Source: Hysterium pulicare CBS 123377
Lineage: Eukaryota > Ascomycota > Dothideomycetes > Hysteriales > Hysteriaceae
Assembly: GCA_000467715.1 (NCBI GenBank)
Contig: AJFK01000430.1
Coordinates: forward strand, 1 to 64,000
Length of the DNA: 64,000 nucleotides
Reading direction: 5' to 3'
Within the stretch, counting starts at the first letter, position 1. Each line of letters starts with the position of its first letter. This document shows positions 1 through 9,356 of this stretch, piece by piece. The notes beneath the pieces were generated by a model, which ran no database searches, was not told the DNA's origin, and was given only the letters and a program-made list of their open reading frames with translations. The translations under genes and the position numbers were made by a program.

Positions 1-4
1 ATTC

Positions 5-121
5 ACGATAAAACATCATAGAATCTACATGAATTAAGGTAGAAAAACCAAAAGAACTACCCTTAATTCATGTAGGTAAATCACGATAATTAATCGTACT
101 AAAACCACCATGTTTTATCGT
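5..121. repeat. Nested foldback (inverted repeat) at left edge
   Basis: Two pairs of inverted arms nest inside each other. The outer pair is ACGATAAAACAT at 5-16 against ATGTTTTATCGT at 110-121. The inner pair is CTACATGAATTAAGG (26-40) against CCTTAATTCATGTAG (61-75). Between the right arms lies a small ACGAT/ATCGT stem at 83-97. The two arms differ in spacing, so the right arm carries about 25 extra bases. It may be a MITE-like foldback or the end of an element continuing left of the window; no coding potential is seen. Confidence 0.7.
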
Positions 122-983
122 AGTGCGAAACCCGTAGGGACGTTCTAAACTCTTCCGTGTCTGCATCTACTCCCGCAACTCCGGCCACTCACTATTGCTT
201 TCTCTAGGAAACTGGTGAAAGTTCCTGACGTTCCGACCGTCGAGAGTTCATGACTGCTGTACGGTTTTCATGTCTTCTTTCCTTTAAGCGCTAGGGTTTT
301 AGGAGGTTGAGAAGACGTAGATATCCATTGGAGATATTTGTTCTTGAATAGTTGCCTGTAGCCTTATAGTATTTATGAATTTTGCGTGAATGTACCTCAC
401 TGGTAGTTCCAGAGTCTTGACAATTAGCTCTTTGGAACTCCTGCACCTCTCATGCTCGTTGTGGCATTCTTGGGGCATTCTTCCCCTAAAGGTTTATCCT
501 CTAACTGCTTTGTGACATGAACATCGTATCAGTGAGAGATTAAGACACGTGCAACGGCAGCTAAGGTATCTTAAAGAGTACATGGAAATGAAAGAAGACA
601 AAAAGGTGTGGAGTTATATGCTTTGGAAACTCTCTTTCACCTTTAACCTTTGACTGCGAAAGAGTATGGACCGGGTGACAAACGAGAACACGGAAACCGC
701 ACTGGAGCGTTTTCGGATATTCTACAATATTGTTTTCACGGCACACCATAGGAAAGGAAAGGAGCAATAAGACAAACTTTTTTCGATTTCCGTAATGACC
801 ATAGGATGGCCATGACTATAATGTTCATCAGCATCAATGATAGTCACATTTAGCAGGTGTTGTGCTTGGGTATCATATCACCAGCCAACCCGCCGTAACT
901 CCAATGCCCAACCAACAACCCTGCAGATGACCACTCATAAGATGGCTTTGCAACGTTTGGACTCTCTCGGACAGCCCAGTCAG
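122..983. other. Intergenic, no gene seen
   Basis: No open frame here has splice signals or a recognisable protein pattern. A 68-codon minus frame at 561-767 lacks support. This is downstream of gene A on the minus strand, so part may be its 3' UTR. Confidence 0.5.
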
Positions 984-1438
984 TCAGTACTGACTATCCA
1001 CAGGCATGCCTTCGACTGTGGTTAGAAGTTGCATGTCAGCAAACGAATCGTCAGAAACGAGGTTCCGAAACATACGCTTCGACCCGAGCTTCCTCTCCAT
1101 GCCCTTTAGCAAGTTCTCCATGGCATCGTTCTTGTCGTTGAAGATGGCACTGAACGCCATCACGGTGCGACTCTCATCATGACCTTCTTCGTCCACGTCG
1201 AAAGCAATCACATGAATTTGGTATTGGTGATCCTCATGGTCAACTGCTGCAACGACATATTTGCTCAAGCTACCCCAGAGACATATTGCGTTCGCTGGGG
1301 GACATGTCAGTGACATGCGATCTCGAATGAGGAAGCATCACCGGGGAAAGGTGCCAGGCTGGGAATTGCAGAAGATGACTTACAAATGATCATCTTCTCC
1401 AACATCCCAAAGACCTGGAGGTCGTCCACAGACAGCAT
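984..1438 (-). CDS. Tandem small-protein family, member A
   Basis: I do not recognise this protein by name. Exons are 1384-1438 and 984-1294, giving 121 aa. The intron has a GTAAGT donor, a CACTGAC branch site and a CCCCCAG acceptor, and sits in phase 1 after residue 18. Just after the intron comes SNAICLWGSLSKYVV, then the strand-like YQIHVIAFD and a helix with NDKNDAMENLLKGM. These three blocks recur at the same places in the neighbouring minus-strand genes B-E. There is no signal peptide or membrane segment; the C-terminus is acidic. It is 648 bp downstream of gene B. Function is unknown. The structure and frame are convincing; expression is not shown. Confidence 0.72.
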
Positions 1439-2085
1439 TTTAGACGATTGGTTTGCGTATTGACAGAAGCAACGTAGTTGTTGGTCGAAGTAATGCCAGT
1501 GTAGGGAGGAAGAAGAGAGGAGCTGGAGTGTCGATGGGAATGAGTGTATATATGTTTATTGTTGCTCCAGAGATAAAAACACAGATGTCAACAAATAAAC
1601 CTAATTACAAAAGTAAACATTGGTCTCGAAAGATGAAAATTACATCAGTGGTGCCATAATTGCGGGGATAGAGTGAATGTCTCCCAGATTCCCCGTGCAC
1701 TTTCCAAATTGGGATGCTCGGACCACAACACAGACAAGGGAACACCCAATAAGCCACCAAGATCTGAGTCGAATAACAGAGGATGGACAGCTGAAGAAGA
1801 ATGACTTCCGACAAGACATAAGTGGGATATACTTTATCATCCTCTTCTCATACTACGCTGTGCGCCAGAGCTTTCACGTACCGGATATCAATTATTCTAG
1901 ACCAAAACTTCTGATTGATCAAGTCTCATAGATGGGATGCCTCGCACTAGAACTTGTGAGCCCGCCGCCCATACTATGTCATTCCTCCTAACGCACCCAA
2001 CCTGCAGAAGAATTAGAACTTTATCAGACGAATGTGTGCTGGTGTGACCAAGCTCGGGGTTTGACACCTGTAGTACGGTTCTTCC
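1439..2085. other. Intergenic between family members A and B
   Basis: Short overlapping frames occur on both strands (1605-1931), but none has splice signals or a family pattern. The stretch probably holds the 5' region of gene A and the 3' region of gene B. Confidence 0.45.
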
Positions 2086-2557
2086 TCATGCAAGCTGACC
2101 ATCCTCTAACCTCTCGCTCCTCGTCTCCACGGACGTCCTCGGCGTCGGCGTCTTCTCAACCCCCTTCCTCACTTTCACCATACCATTATTCTTCTGCTTC
2201 GCCATATGTCCCAATACAACCGAACCCAGGAGTTGTTGGAGACTTATAATCGCATCGACCGTAGACTTCGACTCCAGAGAAGTCGAAAGATACCTCATTC
2301 CTAGCGGTTCGAAGTATTCAATAAGGATCGCGGTGTAGAAACCCTGACGCTCTTCTTGAGTGACATGCCATCTGAAGCCGAGGACTACGTCGAAAGTTCT
2401 GTGATGGCCGTATAGAGCTCTTGCTGTCGCTATGACTGGCTTCAGTATCAAATGTCTGGGGGGAGACATGAGAGTACTTACAGATGATATTCTTTTTGTG
2501 GCTTTCGAAGAGTTGGTGATCTAACAGATCTTCCTCGCGGTCGGTACTGCAAGGCAT
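2086..2557 (-). CDS. Tandem small-protein family, member B
   Basis: Unrecognised protein of about 137 aa. Proposed exons are 2482-2557 and 2086-2423. The donor is GTAAGT straight after ...KNII, in phase 1 as in A, C, D and E. The acceptor is GCGACAG. After the intron come RALYGHH, then the strand FYTAILIEYF, then ESKSTVDAIISLQQLLG, which matches the family's helix. The tail of about 40 residues is basic, then polar (VKVRKGVEKTPTPRTSVE). No signal peptide or TM segment. A nearer AG would leave an intron of only 26 nt, so the acceptor at 2424 is preferred; this boundary is the weakest part of the model. Confidence 0.62.
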
Positions 2558-2668
2558 AATCGAATTGAGGAATGAGAAGGATCTGAAGTGGACGCTGGCT
2601 CGGTAGATCTTCGAGATAGGCAGGCAGGGATGTGGAGAACTGGTAACAAAGTGGGCAATCGACAGTGT

Positions 2669-3013
2669 TTATAAACGAATGATCTCGATAGAGTTTGATA
2701 TATAGCGAAAGATCTCCTCATGACCTGAACATATATCATGATGCGAATTTGTGTGGACCTGTTTGCGTAGGTTAAATGTTTGATGGCAATCAAGGGAACG
2801 CTTGGAAACGTGAGCGGCTCGCAAACGAGCGTCAACCTTGATATTTGAGCAAACAAAAAATAGGAGCCAATGGTTGATATCAGACCGGGCTAGGATGTAG
2901 ACTTCGACTGGGGGCGCAGTAAGAAGGGCCCATTGGAGGCAGGACAAACTCTCGTCATCCTCTTCCTATAATTCGTTCGGTAGAGCTCATACTTCATCTT
3001 CGGAACTGGCCAT
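2669..3013 (-). pseudogene. Possible degenerate sixth family copy
   Basis: Read on the minus strand from an ATG at 3011-3013, one frame gives MASSEDEV, then two in-frame stops (TGA, TAG) within nine codons, then EEDDESLSCLQWALL and VEVYILAR, then HWLLFFVCSNIKVDARLRAA and a stretch around SKRSLDCHQTF. This loosely follows gene C (SSESEEE..., LVIATG, YSAYLVEVEGSEIKL, EARREALHDLSYLL). The family intron is not evident. A 27-nt GTATG...TAG segment covers both stops, but that is too short for a normal intron. Either a decayed host gene copy or chance resemblance; I lean weakly to the former. Confidence 0.3.
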
Positions 3014-3196
3014 CTCTACCACCCAAACACAGCCACCTTTTTATATCAAGATTCCACGGTTAATAAGTGATATAATCCAATTCAGTTTCTGCGGGCGAAG
3101 CAGTGAAAGGATTCCATGATTTGACCGTAGATTCTTGACAGTATTAGGACCCATCTAGTGCTCCAAGGAGTCTATTGCCGATATCAGACATTATCA

Positions 3197-3780
3197 TCAC
3201 CCCTTTTGAACGCTAAACAACAAACTCCAGTCTGAGGCCTCGAAGGGAGGAGTGAATACTAGACCCGGCTGCCAATCCTCATAAGACTTTTGCTCTTGAA
3301 CCTGCTGTTTGGCCTCGGCTTTCAGATCACGCCCTTGAACTTCGATATACTTGTCGGGGAAACATAACAAGAGCCCCAAGTCTTTCATTCCCTGCCATAG
3401 CCGTTGCCTCTTCTTTATTCTTGGACCCTGCCAAGCCTCCGTCTTAAAATTAGCCAACTTCTGTTGAACAATCAATTCCAATAGGTATGAAAGATCGTGG
3501 AGGGCTTCCCGTCGAGCCTCTCCTGGAGCTGCGTGACTACAACTCCGTAGTTTGATCTCTGAACCTTCAACTTCAACCAGGTACGCAGAATACCCCTGAC
3601 ATTTGGGTTCGGCGCCGGTGGCAATAACTAGATTCCGGCTGGGATAAATGACTTGGGCATTCGCTTGAAGATAAGTTAGACAAGTGTTAACAGAAGACAT
3701 TTTACGTACAGAGTATACGGTTATACAATCCAGCCTCCTCTTCACTCTCAGATGACTTCGTGTAAACGCAGATGGTATTT
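3197..3780 (-). CDS. Tandem small-protein family, member C (5' end unresolved)
   Basis: Unrecognised protein. The last exon is 3197-3663. A 46-nt intron at 3664-3709 has a GTACGT donor, CTAAC branch site and TTCAAG acceptor. It is in phase 1 and joins ...LYNRIL to SNAQVIYPSRNLVIATG, the same junction as in gene A (SNAICLWG). Then come GYSAYLVEVEGSEIKL and EARREALHDLSYLLELI. The tail is longer than in its relatives: a basic part (IKKRQRLWQ), then an aromatic end (WQPGLVF...DWSLLFSVQKG). The upstream exon frame (KSSESEEEAGLYNRIL) has no ATG before a stop near 3800, so another 5' exon or a different start is needed. An ATG at 3698-3700 would start a 167-residue intron-free reading, but it lies inside the proposed intron. 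Confidence 0.6.
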
Positions 3781-3790
3781 GACCTGGGTT

Positions 3791-4832
3791 CCTGTTCCTG
3801 ATATCAGTTTAAATTTGCAAACGTTGATTAGACACGCGGGAAATACATTGTGCTGTTGAGCTGGTGATTGGCTTGACAATGGAACTGTCGTGTTAGTCGC
3901 CATAGTCCCACTTTGAGAGCGTAAACTCTTTTTTTAACAAATAACCCAACGCGTGAACTCCCGGATGAGTTGTTGTTTCAGTATGCCGTTGAGTGGATGG
4001 GATCAGCTCCTATACGTGCTTGTTGAGGAGTGAGAAAGATACAGATACGACCTCCTATAACTTGAAGAGTTCACAGAAGATATAATTGCAAGAAGGAATG
4101 CAGGTGAAGAGGAGTAGGAAGTGGTCATTGCGAAAACAGCGGTGTTATATGTTGCCAACTGCTTCATGCTTTGCTGGCATGTAGGGAGTGAAGCGGTGAT
4201 AATTTGTCCACATGTTTAGCCAGCGGTCTGGTGACTTCTATACGTCTAAGTCCGGAATGCTCTGACCAGGACATCCGCTGGCGATGCCAATTTTTGAGTT
4301 TAATTCTGTAGTGTCTTACCTTGCTTAACCGTCACCAACCTCCGGTGACGTTCGGTTTTCTAAAACGTGCTTACGATGAAATATTGGTGTCGAAAGCCCA
4401 GCGGTTCTCGCTGATGCTCAAGTATTGGACAGGTGACATGTCCGTTTCTATACCTAACCTCTTCATCGAGTTACAGTATTTTATTGTTGGTATTCAGGCA
4501 TCTGCAGCTTGGAGCTCACCAGAATTTTGATACTTGACTATCCTCTGCGTTGAAAATCCTAGTTGGTGCGAAGGGGAAGAGAAGGTGTGGTGTAGAAGAG
4601 AAGTGTGGAAGGGTGGGTTTAGGTACCTGCTGGGAGCGGGCTTAGTCATTCAAGATAGCCAATGAAGTTGTAGCACCCTTTCCTTTCCCCAGTCATCCAG
4701 GAGTCATGTACCGCACGGTCATATCGTTTTTGCAAAACAGCCATTGAACGAACTGTCCTACTCATTACCCAGAAAAGACTGCCTTATCTTTACACATAGT
4801 AAGGAGTGACTCGATCCTTCTTCCCATTCTTA
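3791..4832. other. Intergenic between members C and D
   Basis: About 1 kb without a supportable gene. A plus frame at 4321-4530 starts with TTG and has no splice or family signal. This is the widest gap in the cluster. Confidence 0.45.
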
Positions 4833-5198
4833 TCAACCACCACACTCCAACAGGCCTCCAAACTTTTCAGCAATGAAGTCAATAGCCATTGACCGCCGGG
4901 AGGCTGTTTCTTCATGAAGAACCAAAGTCCCCTTCTCGTCATTGTTGATCAGCTGAGCTGTGAATTCTTCTTTTCTGAGAGCAATGGCGACACTAAGCTC
5001 AGCTTGGCGGCCATAAATAATCTTTCCCATGGCTGGAAATATCATAAATTAGTATGTAGCAAAACGTAAAGTTGCAAGAGCGAGGGTCATACTGATGATC
5101 CGTTTCTCTAGTGACTCATAGACTTCTGTATCTTTGTGAAGATCTTCGGGGATAGTAGTGTCGGTGGATTTCTTGGGGGGTTGTTCCTTTTCTGACAT
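4833..5198 (-). CDS. Tandem small-protein family, member D
   Basis: Unrecognised protein of 101 aa from exons 5093-5198 and 4833-5032. The donor is GTATGA directly after EKRII, phase 1; the acceptor is TTTCCAG with a nearby CTAAT branch-like site. The N-terminal exon is charged (KEQPPKKSTD). After the intron come MGKIIYGRQAELSVAIAL, EEFTAQLINND and SRRSMAIDFIAEKFGGLL, the three family blocks in order. It is the most compact member and ends right after the helix, so it may show the minimal shared module. It lies 250 bp downstream of gene E. Confidence 0.72.
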
Positions 5199-5448
5199 GC
5201 TTGGCTGCGGGTTGATCGTATGCTTCGAAAATTATTGTTGTTTTAAGGGAGATATAGTGATCTAGGGTTTCTATAATTTTTCGAAGTAGTATAAAGACGA
5301 GCCATGAATTGGGAAAGTGATCACATTGCGAGGGAAGTGGTGAGTGAATGAAATAAACATGGAGATTGTCTCCTGAAAGGGTATCTAGATCCGAAACTTC
5401 GAAGCACAAAATGAATCATTTGCGTATCCCACCCTTCCCCATGAGTCT

Positions 5449-6003
5449 CTAAAAATGTCGCTGAGGCACCCAACGATGAAGAACAATATGTGAATTTTCA
5501 CAATTCTGTTTCCTCCAATACGTCTCCCATACGCAAGGCATCCATGGGGGATTCATTCCACAGTCGGAACAGATATATTTTGAAGGCTCGACCTTCGCAT
5601 GATTTTTTCGAGCCATAGGACCGGGTTGTCGACCGTCGAGTTTTTCTATCAAGCCCTTCATAGCCTCGCTCTCGTTTTTCGCTTCAGGTGATTGGATGAC
5701 GTGATAAGGTCCGCATTGCACCACCAGCCAACAAATAACCTCGGGATCGCAAGGCAGTTTTCGGGAGTTGTAAACGACCTGATAATTGATATCTGGCCCG
5801 TAGATGCGTTGAATATGGCCTAAATTATGTGAGCTCTTGTCATGTCGTTTGGCTCAGGGGAAGTGTTTGATGGTTGGGTACGTACAATGCATGAGTGATT
5901 CTAATTCTTTCTTCGCGCTCTTTTCAGTTTTCTTCTCGGGTTGAGAGACGCACGGGATGATTTTGGGGTTCATTGTGAGCGCTGTCTGGTTTTGCGTGGA
6001 CAT
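5449..6003 (-). CDS. Tandem small-protein family, member E, with Cys-containing tail
   Basis: Unrecognised protein of 162 aa from exons 5886-6003 and 5449-5819. The donor is GTACGT after ...ELESLMH and the acceptor is TTTAG; the phase is again 1. HIQRIYGPDINYQVVYN follows the intron, then EVICWLVVQCGPYHVIQ and KNESEAMKGLIEKLDG. Unlike its neighbours it has about 60 further residues with ICSDCG, MPCVWETYW and QNCENSHIVLHRW. The CxxC and later Cys/His residues could bind a metal, but spacing fits no zinc-finger family I know. The N-terminal exon is Lys/Glu-rich. It is the most upstream member of the cluster. Confidence 0.7.
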
Positions 6004-7130
6004 ATTTGATGAGGATTTCCGGTCAAAGTTGTTTGAGGAGATGACTTGTTGCAGTAGAGCAGTAGATTTTGAGATGTAGAGAGTAATCCTGGTGAATGTC
6101 GTTTTGGGAAATGGTTTGTTGTAGTAGAACAGTAGATTTGAGATGCAGAGCAAATTATGGGTAAGGCGAGTATTTAAAAAAATTGTTGGGGAAAAGAACG
6201 TTGGAAGCTTGGATTTGAAAGAATCCACGGTTAAGCTTGAAAAATCATCATTACCTTAGAATGACTCCTTAATCTGACGCCTGATTGGATTGTCCCTACA
6301 TTGAAATTGGTCTTGAAGGCTTGTCCATGATGAATATACATGTTTAATGAATTCCAGATAGCCTAGAAAGAAGAACTGGAATGACCCCTACCGTTGGAAA
6401 GAAACGAGGGAGATACTTGAATTTGTAATTCGTTGTGGAGGCTGAAAATGCAGCGTGGATAGAGATCATAGTGCGAGGCTTGGAGTTTGCGTACCAAGGT
6501 ACCGTGCCTGTTCAGGGTCTGACATACCCAGCATCCAGCCCTGCGCCTATATTAGCAGTATGGCTTCAAAGAAAACTGCCCAAACATTTCTCATCATTGC
6601 CAACGGAATATAGGGTTGAAAAGCTCAGGTCGGGATGAAGTAGAAGAGCAAACATGCTAGATAAGCCTGGAGTTGACTTTTAAAAGGCACAGACCTACAG
6701 AAGCTAGGATCATCGGCGCCTTACTGAAAAGCGTTTCGAAACGAAGTAAGCCCGCGGGCGTCATCGGCCTTCGAATCCTCGCAGTCCAACTCTCATCTGG
6801 TAGTTTTCCGGGTGCGCTATTTAATTGTTCAATCCTTCATCCACCTGTCTCTTTAAAGCCGACCTCTCCATAGCCCTCAACTCAATCCACCTGTTTCCCT
6901 CGACAGTACGCAATAAGAGAAACTTTCCACAGATTCGTGCGGATCCCCGCGGAAGCAGTTCGCTATTGTTACTTTGAGCTCTGCATGTCCTGGGTTGATA
7001 CATTTGAAGCATCCCCAACTTTAACAGTGCCATGGTTTCAAGAATTTAAAGGCCTGTCGACTCACGAATCCGACCACAGATCTCAACGATAAATATTTAA
7101 ACGCCGAGCTCGGTCAGCCACTCCGGCGCA
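6004..7130. other. Intergenic, upstream of member E and of the DUF2434-like gene
   Basis: No gene supported. Short frames at 6435-6638 and 6673-6873 (plus) and 6821-7033 (minus) overlap one another and lack splice or family signals. Diverging promoters for gene E and the membrane-protein gene at 7131 must lie here. Confidence 0.45.
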
Positions 7131-8724
7131 ATGCCTCTTCTCAACATCCGGGAGCTGCTACAGTTTCCATCTGGGGACAATTCAAGCGAGACAATCATCA
7201 ATGGGGTTCATTTCAATCTCACAGCTTTGGAGTATTACAACTACACCCTATACAGCAACGACACAATCTCCAACGCGTCGAAATGCTACCTTATCTTCAA
7301 ACAATTCCAACCACACATGTTCGCCAACGGCAGTTGGATCAACGCTACATCATGTTATACCCCATACTATCATATACACGGCCGTGGTATCGCAAGCATT
7401 GCCTTCGGAACGGTCTTCTTGTTAAGCATCATGTTTACATTAGTCAACCTGCGGAAACACGGACGATCGTTCCTTCGGGAGGATAAGAGATTCAGATTGG
7501 TTGGAAGGCGGTGGCAGTGGTATTGGATGTGCTTCGTTGCGACATGCGGCGTCATCAGCTGTTTGACGGGGATAGACGTGGACCGATATTATTTGCAACA
7601 GATTCCGATCGTCCTGCAAAGTTTCTTCTACGTGTTGATGGTTCCGGGCACATTGGCTATGGTCTGGGAGGCTACAAGACACTGGTAAGTTGGAGACTGT
7701 GAGACCGAAATGGAGGTTAACTAATCAATACAGGGGCTCTTGGCAGGAGAGACAAATACATGATCGCGATCCTTTCCTACTTCCACAAGACGACAAGCGT
7801 GGCAAGACAGAGTTCTGGTTGCCGCTGGTATTTTACCTCTTTGCCTGGCTAAATTTCTTTATGACTATCCCCCGCTCCTGGGCTGCCATAGAGAAACAAA
7901 ACACTCCCGAGCAAAAGGCAGATATCGCTAAACCCGCCGGGACTGATGTCCGGGAAAAAGCAGGAGCAATTCTAGCAGCATGTGCCTGGTTCGTCATATG
8001 TTATTCTCTAAGACATTCCTTATATTGGTATAAACCCCGCGCAACTGGATTCTGGAACAAGATCAATTCGTTCTGCCACTACTGCCCAACGAAATTATTT
8101 CTAGTCATCGTGATCCTTGCGGTTCGCATAGCCTATGCGATTGCAAGTGCTTGGGTATGGGATATCAGCATCTTCAAATATGGTGTAGAAATTGGATGGC
8201 CCTTTGGACTAGGATATGGAACTACCGTCTTGATACTTCTCATCCTAGAGATTGCTGGATACGCTGAGGAAAATGAAGACAAAGTGCTCATTACACAGCG
8301 AAGAGAACGCGGTCGGACGGTCGATCAAGAGTTGGGCCTCGTGCAGAAGCCACATTGGTGGAGCAAAAATCATACAGACCGTTTTCTCAACGACGACCAG
8401 AGACTTCGAAATATGACTACGGAAGTTGGAGGCGGCAGGCCAACAGCACGGAACATCCAGACGAACATAGAAATGGGAAACATGAGGACAGGGTTGAGGA
8501 ATCGATCACGGGATAGGCCGGCTGATGACCCGTTTAGGGACGATTATAATCCTCAGTCCCCTCAACAGACGGGCACGACTGGAGATAGACTCACGGTAAC
8601 GAGGACTGAAAGCGACACTGCCAGTACGATGACTGGTAATTCAGGGAACACCGGCATGACAGGTCGAACATTGACATCGGAGAATGCCAAACCGCAAGTG
8701 ATTAGAAGCATGCTGGACATCTGA
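7131..8724 (+). CDS. Seven-TM membrane protein, DUF2434-like
   Basis: Exons 7131-7684 and 7734-8724 give 514 aa; the intron has GTAAGT and CAATACAG. The N-terminal 80 residues hold several N-x-S/T sites (NLT, NYT, NDT, NAS, NGS, NAT) and three Cys, so they probably face the lumen or outside. Seven hydrophobic stretches follow, near residues 87-107, 130-148, 158-179, 208-226, 263-280, 305-325 and 342-360. The C-terminal 150 residues are polar and Arg/Thr/Ser-rich. This layout fits the fungal DUF2434 heptahelical family as I recall it; the role is unknown. A GPCR-like topology is an inference from the segment count. Confidence 0.8.
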
Positions 8725-9356
8725 AGTCAGAATGTGCTTGTCATATGGACAAACATTGACGGAATCAATTGTTGGAACTTCGTTGTGTACCTTGGGAATG
8801 TCAGTAGCTGTGGTTGTCTGTAACGTGTAGTTATGATAATGTAAACCCGGTAGGTATGGATATAACGATGTATAATGATGGCTGGCTGGTAATTTAATCC
8901 CTGGAGGTACGGTTGGGTCGCCGATTGGATGCAATTTAATGGTGGCTTGGGATGATGTCAATTGGGCAGAATAGACCTGGAGTATCGTCTGGGCGTGAAT
9001 TATCAACGACGTGTATTCACCACATATGATAAGCACAAAGGACTGTGAGATTGATTGCGCATATCAAAACCGCACAAGCATCCATTGGAGTTGATTGCTT
9101 GGAATAGAGACCCCGCCATTAAGAGGCAGATCGGGAGATCATCACCAAGTAAGGTGGCATCACGGCCTTTCGCAGCAGCTGCACCTCATCACAATATTCT
9201 TACTTCAACCCAACCCCCGACAACCTCTAAAACCGGCACTGCTTCCCATACCACACCGCTCTCCCCCAACCTCTCACCTTCAGCACCTATTCTCAGCTTG
9301 TGACTCTACAATACCATTGTCGCCTGTTCGATTGCACCCCGCTCCTCCATGCAGTA
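8725..9356. other. Intergenic between DUF2434-like gene and sds23
   Basis: Nothing coding is supported. The last 200 bases are C/T-rich on the plus strand (CCCAACCCCC, CTCTCCCCC), as is common just upstream of fungal start codons, and probably contain the sds23 promoter and leader. Confidence 0.5.

Noticed and set aside
6759-6790. TTCGAATCC resembling a tRNA B box
   Set aside because: The five bases either side of the loop do not pair and no A box or acceptor stem lies at the right distance.
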